From: Bathymodiolus brooksi | Lineage: Eukaryota; Mollusca; Bivalvia; Mytilida; Modiolidae | NCBI GenBank assembly: GCA_963680875.1 | Contig: OY804579.1 | Coordinates: 85,053,095-85,117,094, forward strand | Reading direction: 5' to 3' | DNA length: 64,000 bases | Shown: piece after piece, positions 21,600 to 34,094 of the stretch | Numbering within the stretch: the first letter of the stretch is position 1 | Layout of the letters: each line of letters starts with the position of its first letter | Notes under the pieces: model-generated | Databases searched by the model: none | What the model was told of the DNA's origin: nothing | Seen by the model: only the letters and a program-made list of their open reading frames with translations | Program-made: the position numbers and the translations under genes

Positions 21600-23660
21600 A
21601 TAAATTTCTGATATGGTCTAGTACGTCGACCCTAGCTTTATCTATCGGTACACTTCAAAGGAATGCGGAACAAATTACCGATAAACAACGTTACGTTGCC
21701 ATATATTCCAGAACGTAACGATAAAAAGTCACGTTACGTTGCGTGTTTTCATGACGTTCACGCACATGCATATTTCCAATGTTTTAAATGCATTTGATAA
21801 ATTGTATGGAAATGCATTGATAACTCACAAGTAACTTAAGTGCTCCGAAAAGGTTAGCAGTTTGATTCGATTAATGTGCAAGTTAATTAAAGTGGGAAAC
21901 ATGGAACTATTTATGGCAATTAAAAAACATCGGAACGAGTTTACTTTATTTTTGCAATGAACAACATTACATAATTACCTTCAAATTATTTCATAGAATC
22001 AAGCTTTTTAATGACATTTATTAAAATTACAGAAAGATCAGAATTATGGGTACATTTGTTCTTCAGGGTTTTAGTAGAAAGGAAAGTCTTTCATAGATTG
22101 TCATATATTATACAGTAGACAGTATAAATATATCTACTAAAGCACCATTCAACACATACTTAGTAGTCCAACTTTACAATTAGGGCCCCACCACTGTATT
22201 CATGTTTTCCTGAACCGTTCGTGAGAACTTGAACACATAACACATTTCTTCCTCTTCCCATCTGGTATTTTCTCTAGGAATGTCTCTCCGTAATTCTTGT
22301 TAACTACATGTGCTCCTGTCTCACCACTCTGACTTGCTCATTTCTATGTGCTTCAGAATGCAAGAAATTTTATATTTCTAGGACCTTATTCACAAAGTAC
22401 CCGTTAATTACTGTAGCGAACAATAATTTATACATATTTCACCGTTGTAGTATTGAACCGTTTGAAATATTTTGTCAAAACGCCTATTGACATTGCAATT
22501 CCATGAAAGGACAGTGTAATTATTTTATACAACTATTTATGCAATCGCCTTCTTTTCGAGTTCATTTATTTGAGACAATGTTCCTCAAAAGTAACATTGT
22601 GATAAGCATATAATGTTCTTATTTACATGACATGTTAAAGTACCTGTAATTTCGTGCAAACGTTTGGTTTATCACATCTAAATCGAATATCATATTATGA
22701 AGTGGATCATAGCCTGGCTGGTCACACGACACGGCATGCACCGATATTCGTTGTTATTGCAGTGCAGAAATTTCAATATCAACTGAAACCTATTGCGAGA
22801 ATCATTAAGGAGAAATTTGTTGTTTCCATTGACCACGATCCACTGTTATTTTCCCAGTACGTTTCATTATGTTGGCTTTTTTTTTTTACTACACCCATGG
22901 ATAGAATAAGTCCCATTTTTTTTAATTAAATTGATTCACACCGGTGGCGCGTTGTATTATATCTATCTTTGTGTGAAGAAGTATACCAGTTGGTGGTTTT
23001 CTCCGGGAACTCGCTTTTCAAACTGATCACCACAAAATAACTGAAATGTTGTTTACCACCCTTAACCATAACACCTAAAGAAGATAGTAGGTTACTCACT
23101 AAGAGGAGAGCTTTGGGTACATAAAACTAGTTTAATCACGCAAATTTGTATTGATGTGTCTGTGTACTCTGTATCAATCGCGGAAAATGAGAGGTTATGT
23201 ACACATGTGTTAGGTGCATCGATGTCTCCCTGTTTCTACGATTTTTCTATTAGATTTAGGAATTGTTCCGACATTATGTTATTTTTTTTCATCTTATTTT
23301 TTGTTTCTAGTTATCTGTACTACTGACGGTACTAGCACAGTGTGTAATTTGTTTGTAAAGAATGTACATGGAAGAGGAAGTCAAGTTGTACAATTTAGTA
23401 TAATAATTAAAGATCGTATAACAATGTTAAAATAAAAGGTCAGGTCGAAACGACATTTAAATACAATCAACACAATCGCTTAAAATATCTTCATATGATA
23501 TATTGTGATGGTGTTTCCTTTCAATAATTATATTCGTGTCACTAAATTTAAAACTTAATTCAGTAAAATTATATAAATTTGTTTCAAGATATCTTCTATT
23601 CTGAAAACACATAGTTCATAGTAGTTCAATATAAATGTCCCTAATATTTCAATTGGCAAA
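21600..23660. other. Intronic sequence, no gene recognised
   Basis: AT-rich and only short frames. The CGTTACG-rich stretch around 21670-21750 repeats ACGTTACGTTGC twice with small differences. No SINE or transposase fragment could be matched by eye. Confidence 0.5.
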
Positions 23661-23664
23661 ATGA

Positions 23665-23848
23665 GGGCCGTCGTGGTAGTGATCATATGGTAGTTGGATT
23701 TACAATCAGTGCCTATCACCACTAACGTTGTGCGTTCGAATCCCGATCGGTGCTTTTCTTCGGGTACTCCTGTTTCCACCACCTATAAAACTGACCGCTA
23801 AGATATAACTGAAATATTGTTGAAAGTGGCGTTAAACATCATAACTCC
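23665..23848 (+). repeat. SINE, family B
   Basis: GGCCGTCGTGGTAGTGATC head, GTGCGTTCGAATCCCG B-box-like block and TATTGTTGAAAGTGGCG tail. The middle body (the region with TGTGATAAAG in full copies) is deleted. Confidence 0.85.
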
Positions 23849-24089
23849 TAAATCGTAATTGGCAAAATAATTTTCTTTTATCCATGTGCTACACATTTTT
23901 ACTTGTCCATCCAAAATAGATGTTTATCCAATCGTTCTTACATTTCTATTCTCTGTTCTAAGCTTACCATTCAATACAGAAAATCAATCTCTCAAGACAA
24001 TTTCCCAGGTATAACAATGTTTCTTAATTCGTGTTACCTATGTCATTATTTTATTAGTATTATTGTCAGACCCCACCTTTCACACGAAC

Positions 24090-24252
24090 CGTATCAGTGG
24101 TGTAATTGTTAGGGTGCTCGCCTTGAATGCGATAGATCGCGAATTCGAACCCCAAACGTGTCAAGACTTTCTAAATCTTTTATTGAATGTAACTTATACT
24201 CGCCACGATATAGCTGAAAAACGCTCATTTGGCGTTAAACAACAATCACTCC
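24090..24252 (+). repeat. SINE, family A, internally deleted
   Basis: Head CAGTGGTGTAATTGTTAGGG and GCGAATTCGAACCCC joined to the tail CGCCACGATATAGCTGAA and GGCGTTAAACAACAATCACT. About 170 bp of body present in other copies is missing. Confidence 0.8.
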
Positions 24253-24872
24253 TATCTCACACATGGGAGTCGAAGTAAGATATTAACTACTACGAATAGA
24301 CAAAATCGTTTCTTCGAGTTTACTAGGGAAGCAACTCAAATATGTCAAATTAACCCGTGGCTTATACATATGATTTACTGCAAGGCGATTTTTAACGTCC
24401 AAGAAGCGTAACATACTCAATAGACGAGCCACTCATTTATGTCCAGTCCGAAGGGCGAGTTGTATATTTGATTCGTCCAACACAACAAGGGGACTCCTAT
24501 TTCGGAAGTGATTTTACCCACTATATTTATTGGGTATTCCACAAGATTCTTTTTACTATTTTCGGCAATGTTTGTTTCTTTTTGAATTTTTTTAAAGTAA
24601 GAAAAATAATTAACTATCTCCCTATCCACCTCAAAACTTGTAAAGTCGGGTAACATGAACCCTGGTTGGCAAAATACAGTGTTCCTAGCGAAATGGCATC
24701 GTTTCAAAAATCGACTTAACTTACCTGTAACTTATGTGTTTGTATGTTTTTCTAAGCATACTATGCACTACTAGTAATCCCTTTTGGGATTCGAAGCCAG
24801 AGTTGTTTTCTGATATTGCCTGCCTCCGAATCCCTTATCAACCATGCAAAGTTCTATTCGGGAAATTGTTTT

Positions 24873-25555
24873 CAGGTACCCCCGCCTCGAACCGGCGTGA
24901 ATTACGCCTGCACCTCAATGTCATGTCAACCGGCGCTGGACTATTCAAAAGTAGACATATTTTGCTGCATAAATATGTAAATAGAATCATGATCACCTAC
25001 CTATGACTCCAGATACAGCTCATCATTCCCAGCCGCCGCTTCAGATCCAACGCCATTTTGACTTGTTTTGAAAGTATGTCACGTGATCGCTTTTTCCATT
25101 AGGTGGTATAGTCTATTCTATGCATCTGATATATCGGTATTGGAGCATTCTTTTCTTTTTACATGAGGAACTTCTTCTGTTAATATTTGAATAACTAGTT
25201 AGTCAAGTTGACAAATGACAGATATAGATATTGTATTAAACCAACTCGGCTGTAGAACATAACATCGACAGTTGAATACCGATTGAACAAGAAATATGGA
25301 ATAGACTATACCACATAATTCGTGGAAAAAGTGATCACGTGACATACTTTCAAAACAAGTCAAAATTACGACATTCAATGGATCTGAAGCGGCGGCTGGG
25401 AATGATTAGCTGTATCTGGCGTCATAGGTAGGTGATCATGATTCTATTTGCATATTTATGCAGTAAAATATGTCTACTTTTGAATACTCCAGCGGCGGTT
25501 GACACGACATTGAGATGCAGGCGTAATTCACGCCGGTTCGAGGCGGGGGTACCTG
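24873..25555. mobile_element. Long inverted-repeat (foldback) element, 683 bp
   Basis: Arms 24873-25118 and 25299-25555 are inverted copies, more than 90% identical by eye, separated by about 180 bp. The outermost bases read CAGGTACCCCCGCCTCGAACC on the left (as a phrase split at 20 bases) and its complement on the right. Arms contain GGCGTGAATTACGCC and TCACGTGA palindromes. No transposase is present and no target duplication was identified. It is intronic and directly abuts the 28-bp minisatellite. Confidence 0.85.
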
Positions 25556-25561
25556 AAAAAA

Positions 25562-28500
25562 ATTCTTCGTTCTTTATTTCCCCTTTGTTTGTCTTCGTTC
25601 TTTATTGTCCCTTTGTTTGTCTTCGTTCTTTATTGTCCCTTTGGTTGTCTTCGTTCTTTATTGTCCCTTTGTTTGTCTTCGTTCTTTATTGTCCCTTCGT
25701 TTGTCTTCGTTCTTTATTGTCCCTTTGTTTGTCTTCGTTTTTTATTGTCCCTTTGTTTGTCTTCGTTCTTTATTGTCCCTTTGTTTGTCTTTGTTCTTTA
25801 TTGTCCCTTTGTTTGTCTTCGTTCTTTATTGTCCGTTCGTTTGTCTTCGTTCTTTATTGTCCCTTTGTTTGTCTTCGTTCTTTATTATCCCTTCGTTTGT
25901 CTTCGTTTTTTATTGTCCCTTTGTTTGTCTTCGTTCTTTATTGTCCCTTTGTTTGTCTTCGTTCTTTCTTGCCCCTTTGTTTGTCTTCGTTTTTTATTGT
26001 CCCTTTGTTTGTCTTCGTTCTTTATTATCCCTTTGGTTGTCTTCGTTCTTTATTGTCCCTTTGTTTGTCTTCGTTCTTTATTATCCCTTTGTTTGTCTTC
26101 GTTCTTTATTGTCCCTTTGGTTGTCTTCGTTCTTTATTGTCCCTTTGTTTGTCTTCGTTCTTTATTATCCCTTTGTTTGTCTTCGTTCTTTATTGTCCCT
26201 TTGGTTGTCTTCGTTCTTTATTATCCCTTTGTTTGTCTTCGTTCTTTATTATCCCTTTGTTTGTCTTCGTTCTTTATTGTACCTTTGTTTGTCTTCGTTC
26301 TTTATTGTCCCTTTGGTTGTCTTCGTTCTTTATTGTCCCTTTGGTTGTCTTCGTTCTTTATTGTCCCTTTGTTTGTCTTCGTTCTTTATTGTCCCTTTGT
26401 TTGTCTTCGTTCTTTATTGTCCCTTTGTTTGTCTTCGTTCTTTATTGTCCCTTTGTTTGTCTTCGTTCTTTATTGTCCCTTTGTTTGTCTTCGTTCTTTA
26501 TTGTCCCTTTGTTTGTCTTCGTTCTTTATTGTCCCTTTGTTTGTCTTCGTTCTTTATTATCCTTTTATTTGTCTTCGTTCTTTATTGTCCCCCTTTGTTT
26601 TTCTTCGTTCTTTATTGTCCCCCTTTGTTTGTCTTCGTTCTTTATTGTCCCTTTGTTTGTCTTCGTTCTTTATTGTCCCCCTTTGTTTGTCTTCGTTCTT
26701 TATTGTCCCTTTGTTTGTCTTCGTTCTTTATTGTCCCTTTGTTTGTCTTCGTTCTTTATTGTCCCTTTGTTTGTCTTCGTTCTTTATTATCCTTTTATTT
26801 GTCTTCGTTCTTTATTGTCCCCCTTTGTTTGTCTTCGTTCTTTATTGTCCCCCTTTGTTTGTCTTCGTTCTTTATTGTCCCTTTGTTTGTCTTCGTTCTT
26901 TATTGTCCCCCTTTGTTTGTCTTCGTTCTTTATTGTCCCTTTGGTTGTCTTCGTTCTTTATTATCCCTTTGGTTGTCTTCGTTCTTTATTGTCCCCCTTT
27001 GGTTGTCTTCGTTCTTTATTGTCCCCCTTTGTTTGTCTTCGTTCTTTATTGTCCCTTTGGTTGTCTTCGTTCTTTATTATCCCTTTGGTTGTCTTCGTTC
27101 TTTATTGTCCCCCTTTGTTTGTCTTCGTTCTTTATTGTCCCTTTGTTTGTCTTCGTTCTTTATTGTCCCTTTGTTTGTCTTCGTTCTTTATTGTCCCTTT
27201 GTTTGTCTTCGTTCTTTATTGTCCCTTTGTTTGTCTTCGCTCTTTATTATCCTTTTATTTGTCTTCGTTCTTTATTGTCCCCCTTTGTTTGTCTTCGTTC
27301 TTTATTGTCCCTTTGTTTGTCTTCGTTCTTTATTGTCCCTTTGTTTGTCTTCGTTCTTTATTGTCCCTTTGTTTGTCTTCGTTCTTTATTATCCTTTTAT
27401 TTGTCTTCGTTCTTTATTGTCCCCCTTTGTTTGTCTTCGTTCTTTATTGTCCCCCTTTGTTTGTCTTCGTTCTTTATTGTCCCTTTGTTTGTCTTCGTTC
27501 TTTATTGTCCCCCTTTGTTTGTCTTCGTTCTTTATTGTCCCTTTGTTTGTCTTCGTTCTTTATTGTCCCCCTTTGTTTGTCTTCGTTCTTTATTGTCCCT
27601 TTGTTTGTCTTCGTTCTTTATTGTCCCTTTGTTTGTCTTCGTTCTTTATGGTCCCTTTGTTTGTCTTCGTTCTTTATTATCCCTTTGTTTGTCTTCGTTC
27701 TTTATTGTCCCTTTGTTTGTCTTCGTTCTTTATTGTCCCCCTTTGTTTGTCTTCGTTCTTTATGTCCCTTTGTTTGTCTTCGTTCTTTATTGTCCCCCTT
27801 TGTTTGTCTTCGTTCTTTATTGTCCCTTTGTTTGTCTTCGTTCTTTATTGTCCCTTTGTTTGTCTTCGTTCTTTATTATCCCTTTGGTTGTCTTCGTTCT
27901 TTATTGTCCCCCTTTGTTTGTCTTCGTTCTTTATTGTCCCTTTGTTTGTCTTCGTTCTTTATTGTCCCCCTTTGTTTGTCTTCGTTCTTTATTGTCCCTT
28001 TGTTTGTCTTCGTTCTTTATTGTCCCTTTGTTTGTCTTCGTTCTTTATTGTCCCTTTGTTTGTCTTCGTTCTTTATTGTCCCCCTTTGTTTGTCTTCGTT
28101 CTTTATGTCCCTTTGTTTGTCTTCGTTCTTTATTGTCCCCCTTTGTTTGTCTTCGTTCTTTATTGTCCCTTTGTTTGTCTTCGTTCTTTATTGTCCCTTT
28201 GTTTGTCTTCGTTCTTTATTATCCCTTTGGTTGTCTTCGTTCTTTATTGTCCCCCTTTGTTTGTCTTCGTTCTTTATTGTCCCTTTGTTTGTCTTCGTTC
28301 TTTATTGTCCCCCTTTGTTTGTCTTCGTTCTTTATTGTCCCTTTGTTTGTCTTCGTTCTTTATTGTCCCTTTGTTTGTCTTCGTTCTTTATTGTCCCCCT
28401 TTGTTTGTCTTCGTTCTTTATTGTCCCTTTGTTTGTCTTCGTTCTTTATTGTCCACCTTTGTTTGTCTTCGTTCTTTATTATCCCTTTGTTTGTCTTCGT

Positions 28501-31500
28501 TCTTTATTGTCCCTTTGTTTGTCTTCGTTCTTTATTGTCCCTTTGTTTGTCTTCGTTCTTTATTGTCCCTTTGTTTGTCTTCGTTCTTTATTGTCCCCCT
28601 TTGTTTGTCTTCGTTCTTTATTGTCCCTTTGTTTGTCTTCGTTCTTTATTGTCCCCCTTTGTTTGTCTTCGTTCTTTATTGTCCCTTTGTTTGTCTTCGT
28701 TCTTTATTGTCCCCCTTTGTTTGTCTTCGTTCTTTATTGTCCCTTTGTTTGTCTTCGTTCTTTATTGTCCCTTTGTTTGTCTTCGTTCTTTATTATCCCT
28801 TTGTTTGTCTTCGTTCTTTATTATCCCTTTGTTTGTCTTCGTTCTTTATTGTCCCTTTGTTTGTCTTCGTTCTTTATTATCCCTTTGTTTGTCTTCGTTC
28901 TTTATTGTCCCCCTTTGTTTGTCTTCGTTCTTTATTGTCCCTTTGTTTGTCTTCGTTCTTTATTGTCCCTTTGTTTGTCTTCGTTCTTTATTGTCCCTTT
29001 GTTTGTCGTCGTTCTTTATTGTCCCTTTGTTTGTCTTCGTTCTTTATTGTCCCCCTTTGTTTGTCTTCGTTCTTTATTGTCCCTTTGTTTGTCTTCGTTC
29101 TTTATTGTCCCTTTGTTTGTCTTCGTTCTTTATTGTCCCCCTTTGTTTGTCTTCGTTCTTTATTATCCCTTTGTTTGTCTTCGTTCTTTATTGTCCCTTT
29201 GGTTGTCTTCGTTCTTTATTATCCCTTTGTTTGTCTTCGTTCTTTATTATCCCTTTGTTTGTCTTCGTTCTTTATTGTCCCTTTGTTTGTCTTCGTTCTT
29301 TATTGTCCCTTTGGTTGTCTTCGTTCTTTATTGTCCCTTTGGTTGTCTTCGTTCTTTATTGTCCCTTTGTTTGTCTTCGTTCTTTATTGTCCCTTTGTTT
29401 GTCTTCGTTCTTTATTGTCCCTTTGTTTGTCTTCGTTCTTTATTGTCCCTTTGTTTGTCTTCGTTCTTTATTGTCCCTTTGTTTGTCTTCGTTCTTTATT
29501 GTCCCTTTGTTTGTCTTCGTTCTTTATTGTCCCTTTGTTTGTCTTCGTTCTTTATTATCCTTTTATTTGTCTTCGTTCTTTATTGTCCCCCTTTGTTTTT
29601 CTTCGTTCTTTATTGTCCCCCTTTGTTTGTCTTCGTTCTTTATTGTCCCTTTGTTTGTCTTCGTTCTTTATTGTCCCCCTTTGTTTGTCTTCGTTCTTTA
29701 TTGTCCCTTTGTTTGTCTTCGTTCTTTATTGTCCCTTTGTTTGTCTTCGTTCTTTATTGTCCCTTTGTTTGTCTTCGTTCTTTATTATCCTTTTATTTGT
29801 CTTCGTTCTTTATTGTCCCCCTTTGTTTGTCTTCGTTCTTTATTGTCCCCCTTTGTTTGTCTTCGTTCTTTATTGTCCCTTTGTTTGTCTTCGTTCTTTA
29901 TTGTCCCCCTTTGTTTGTCTTCGTTCTTTATTGTCCCTTTGGTTGTCTTCGTTCTTTATTATTCCTTTGGTTGTCTTCGTTCTTTATTGTCCCCCTTTGG
30001 TTGTCTTCGTTCTTTATTGTCCCCCTTTGTTTGTCTTCGTTCTTTATTGTCCCTTTGGTTGTCTTCGTTCTTTATTATCCCTTTGGTTGTCTTCGTTCTT
30101 TATTGTCCCTTTGTTTGTCTTCGTTCTTTATTATCCTTTTATTTGTCTTCGTTCTTTATTGTCCCCCTTTGTTTGTCTTCGTTCTTTATTGTCCCCCTTT
30201 GTTTGTCTTCGTTCTTTATTGTCCCTTTGTTTGTCTTCGTTCTTTATTGTCCCCCTTTGTTTGTCTTCGTTCTTTATTGTCCCTTTGGTTGTCTTCGTTC
30301 TTTATTATCCCTTTGGTTGTCTTCGTTCTTTATTGTCCCCCTTTGGTTGTCTTCGTTCTTTATTGTCCCCCTTTGTTTGTCTTCGTTCTTTATTGTCCCT
30401 TTGGTTGTCTTCGTTCTTTATTATCCCTTTGGTTGTCTTCGTTCTTTATTGTCCCCCTTTGTTTGTCTTCGTTCTTTATTGTCCCTTTGTTTGTCTTCGT
30501 TCTTTATTGTCCCTTTGTTTGTCTTCGTTCTTTATTGTCCCTTTGTTTGTCTTCGTTCTTTATTGTCCCTTTGTTTGTCTTCGTTCTTTATTATCCTTTT
30601 ATTTGTCTTCGTTCTTTATTGTCCCCCTTTGTTTGTCTTCGTTCTTTATTGTCCCCCTTTGTTTGTCTTCGTTCTTTATTGTCCCTTTGTTTGTCTTCGT
30701 TCTTTATTGTCCCCCTTTGTTTGTCTTCGTTCTTTATTGTCCCTTTGTTTGTCTTCGTTCTTTATTGTCCCTTTGTTTGTCTTCGTTCTTTATTGTCCCT
30801 TTGTTTGTCTTCGTTCTTTATTATCCTTTTATTTGTCTTCGTTCTTTATTGTCCCCCTTTGTTTGTCTTCGTTCTTTATTGTCCCCCTTTGTTTGTCTTC
30901 GTTCTTTATTGTCCCTTTGTTTGTCTTCGTTCTTTATTGTCCCCCTTTGTTTGTCTTCGTTCTTTATTGTCCCTTTGTTTGTCTTCGTTCTTTATTGTCC
31001 CCCTTTGTTTGTCTTCGTTCTTTATTGTCCCTTTGTTTGTCTTCGTTCTTTATTGTCCCTTTGTTTGTCTTCGTTCTTTATTGTCCCTTTGTTTGTCGTC
31101 GTTCTTTATTGTCCCTTTGTTTGTCTTCGTTCTTTATTGTCCCCCTTTGTTTGTCTTCGTTCTTTATTATCCCTTTGTTTGTCTTCGTTCTTTATTGTCC
31201 CCCTTTGTTTGTCTTCGTTCTTTATTATCCCTTTGTTTGTCTTCGTTCTTTATTATCCCTTTGTTTGTCTTCGTTCTTTATTGTCCCCCTTTGTTTGTCT
31301 TCGTTCTTTATTGTCCCTTTGTTTGTCTTCGTTCTTTATTGTCCCCCTTTGTTTGTCTTCGTTCTTTATTATCCCTTTGTTTGTCTTCGTTCTTTATTGT
31401 CCCTTTGTTTGTCTTCGTTCTTTATTGTCCCCCTTTGTTTGTCTTCGTTCTTTATTGTCCCTTTGTTTGTCTTCGTACTTTATTGTCCCCCTTTGTTTGT

Positions 31501-31847
31501 CTTCGTTCTTTATTGTCCCTTTGTTTGTCTTCGTTCTTTATTGTCCCCCTTTGTTTGTCTTCGTTCTTTATTGTCCCTTTGTTTGTCTTCGTTCTTTATT
31601 GTCCCTTTGTTTGTCTTCGTTCTTTATTGTCCCTTTGTTTGTCTTCGTTCTTTATTGTCCCCCTTTGTTTGTCTTCGTTCTTTATTGTCCCTTTGTTTGT
31701 CTTCGTTCTTTATTATCCCTTTGTTTGTCTTCGTTCTTTATTGTCCCCCTTTGTTTGTCTTCGTTCTTTATTGTCCCTTTGTTTGTCTTCGTTCTTTATT
31801 GTCCCTTTGTTTGTCTTCGTTCTTTATTGTCCCTTTCGATTTTTTCT
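25562..31847. repeat. 28/30-bp minisatellite, about 220 units
   Basis: Units contain TTCTTTATTGTCCC then TTTGTTTGTCTTCG. Most are 28 bp, and many are 30 bp by an extra CC. Common variants are G for T (TTTGGTTG), ATCC for GTCC, and CCTTTTATTTG. It is 6.3 kb of almost pure array. None of TAA, TAG or TGA occurs on the plus strand in any frame over the array, and 28 is not a multiple of 3, so all three plus frames are open for over 2,080 codons and read the same hydrophobic repeat in rotation. I read this as a composition effect, not a gene. On the minus strand each unit carries AATAAA. Confidence 0.97.
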
Positions 31848-32042
31848 AACGTTGATTCAGTCCGATCGTTTTTTTCTTCTGTTTCATTAATGTTGTTTTC
31901 CCTATCCAGATTATATTGTGTTTTGTACTGTTTTTGTTCATCTTGATATTTTACTTTTATTGTTTCGATAGCAAACTCACGAACTAAACCAGTAAACGAC
32001 ATTTTTTTCTACGACATAACATAAACATTGTGCACAACTTAC

Positions 32043-32185
32043 TTCTTCCTGCTCCATCATCAATCTCTAAGAAGACCGACCATTTCTTCCCGTTATCTAA
32101 TGGTGATTGAATTAAAGATTCTAAAGCGTGGTCATTTTCAATCATTACATGGAATGTTTTCAAACTGTAAGCTAATTTCTTACAT
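32043..32185 (-). CDS. D-serine dehydratase-like gene, exon C
   Basis: This 143-nt exon follows a long T run and TTTTACAG, and ends AGAA|GTAAGT. With AG from exon B it reads RCKKLAYSLKTFHVMIENDH, then LESL and KKWSVFLEIDDGAGRT (Thr split with exon D). FHVMIEND-x-ALESL and WSVFLEID-x-G-x-GRTG are among the strongest DSD-family signatures, the latter close to the PLP pocket. Its downstream intron is 10.9 kb and carries the minisatellite. Confidence 0.93.
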
Positions 32186-32189
32186 CTGT

Positions 32190-32870
32190 AAAAAAAAAAA
32201 AAAATAAAAAAACACACACACATACATACAAATCTGAATAGACAAATAAGATTAATGTAGATTCTAACATTTGTCTGTAGCACCTCGTCCCACTTCCGGG
32301 TCTTTTTTAAGAGCTATCTAGTTGTTCGACCTTCTGTCATTTTTATTGCTCTTCAGTTTTATTTTTCACGTGTGTTGTGTTGTCTATCTATGCGCAATTA
32401 ATTTAATATCTTAATTTTTGTTACCATCACCCAATCGTAACTACTCGGCCATGCTCGCTACCCTTCCAATAACCTCGTAAGTATATAGTAGAAATTCTTC
32501 TTAAATAGTTTGCCGGAAGATAAGCCGCACAAAAATATAGTCCACGAAAATCCAATATGGAAGACATACTAAGTAAAATCTAATCATGCAAAACTAATTA
32601 AAACTTAAAATATAACTTTATCAAACGTTCATGTAACTAACATGTGAAAAGCAGTTCTATTTATCCGTCACCTACTTACGAGGTTATATTATATGGCCGA
32701 GTAGTTACGATTGACTATCACTGTGTTGATAGCTCTTTTGGTGAACTATTCGTCCAGAGGGTATCATCCGCCCAGTAGTCTCAGCACTGACATAATTTAC
32801 ATGACATATTTAAACAACACTATTAAGAAAAAAAACTGGTGAAACGTGCTAATGTGGGTCACGGGTCACT
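32190..32870. other. Intron B-C, low-information stretch
   Basis: It contains an A run (32191-32210), a CATACA/CACACA-rich bit and, at 32700-32800, a piece (ACTATCACTGTGTTGATAG ... CAGTAGTCTCAGCACTGAC) that resembles 61725-61810 in order. No exon is seen here. Confidence 0.4.
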
Positions 32871-32878
32871 GTAATCGG

Positions 32879-33224
32879 GCGGCTGTATCGAGAAACAGAT
32901 ACGGTGTTGAAAAAACTGTTGATACTCATAAAATATTGATAAATGCAATAAAATTTTATGTTTGTCTTCAAGAAATATGATAGACAAAACCATGTGTGAA
33001 GTTTTATGACGAAATATCTCCGATTTCTATGTAAATTTACGAGTTGAAGTTGCGGCTGTATCGAGAAACAGATACGGTGTTGAAAAAACTGTTGATATTC
33101 ATAAAATATTGATAAATGCAATAAAATGTTATGTTTGTCTTCAAGAAATGTGATAGACAAAACCATGTGTGAAGTTTTATGACGAAATATCTCCGATTTC
33201 TATGTAAATTTACGAGTTGAAGTG
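32879..33224. repeat. Two-copy direct repeat, period 173 bp
   Basis: GGCTGTATCGAGAAACAG begins at 32881 and again at 33054. The two copies differ at only a few sites over 173 bp. It is intronic (B-C) and non-coding, though the minus strand is open across both. Confidence 0.85.
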
Positions 33225-33984
33225 GGGAAACACCCACAGGTAATTTTAGCGATGTATTTTTATCTTGGACAAGAATAATGAGCGTCCTGATTGGATGACC
33301 GATTTAAAACACACTGACTCCGCATGGTAAAAAGATGCATGTAATTTGTAAAAGAAATCTATGTTATATTTATTCATTTGTTTGATTCTGGAATATTGTT
33401 GATCATTGACTTTAAACAAGAAAAAAGGGAAAAAGATGGGAGGGGGTGAATTTTATTTGTGAATTTTACAATTAAATAAATGTTATGTTTCGACAGTTTA
33501 AAGAGAAAAATAATAATTTGTTTCGACTAAAGCTTAAATCAGCGTTAAAAATTTAACAAATATCAGTGGTTTTATAAATGAGATTTATTTCAAATAGAAA
33601 ATCTGAATTTATTATTTATTAATTTATTATTAATGATACAATTGTATATCCCTTGGGAGCGGGAGGGGGGCTATGATGAAAATTTGAAATAAAAACACAG
33701 GACCGGACTTTAAGCAAAAATAATAATCCAGGATTAGCTTTTTATTAAAAAAATCCAGGACCCCTGTGTCCATGAATTTTTTTTTTAAGTTAATAATATG
33801 AAATATTGACATCCACACTTGCCTTTTGGACAGCACATTTCTGTGTCCACACTTGTTGTTATTGAAATAAATAATGTAATAATTTTAGTAAAACTAATAC
33901 CAATCTTCCTCAGATACAGACAAAGTTGACTTTGGCTCTCATGTCTAGGCAATTTATATTTCATGTCCTTAAAGACTTTTAAAT

Positions 33985-34085
33985 TATTTGACTTTCCAAT
34001 CATTAGACTGTGATTGTACCTGATGAAGGCTATTCCATAAAAATGTTGTGCACATTAAATTAGATATCTACACGGGTATCCAAAT
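33985..34085 (+). repeat. Dispersed retroelement tail piece
   Basis: TACCTGATGAAGGCTATTCC then ATTAAATTAGATATCTACA recurs with changes at 51050-51100, 51605-51650, 61645-61710 and 61930-61975. I take it as a 3' tail of a mollusc retroelement. The family is not certain. Confidence 0.5.
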
Positions 34086-34094
34086 ATTTGTAAT

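Noticed and set aside
24417..24707. 96-codon minus-strand frame as an extra exon of the enzyme gene
   Set aside because: It has no DSD-family motif, and exons C and D already join in phase across this region.
25432..31946. Three plus-strand proteins of more than 2,000 residues over the 28-bp array
   Set aside because: All frames are open at once because the pyrimidine-rich repeat lacks stop triplets. There is no non-repeat coding context, no splice logic, and the span is intronic to a minus-strand gene.
32849..33237. Two overlapping minus-strand ORFs with repeated sequence
   Set aside because: They are produced by the 173-bp tandem duplication, with no known motif.
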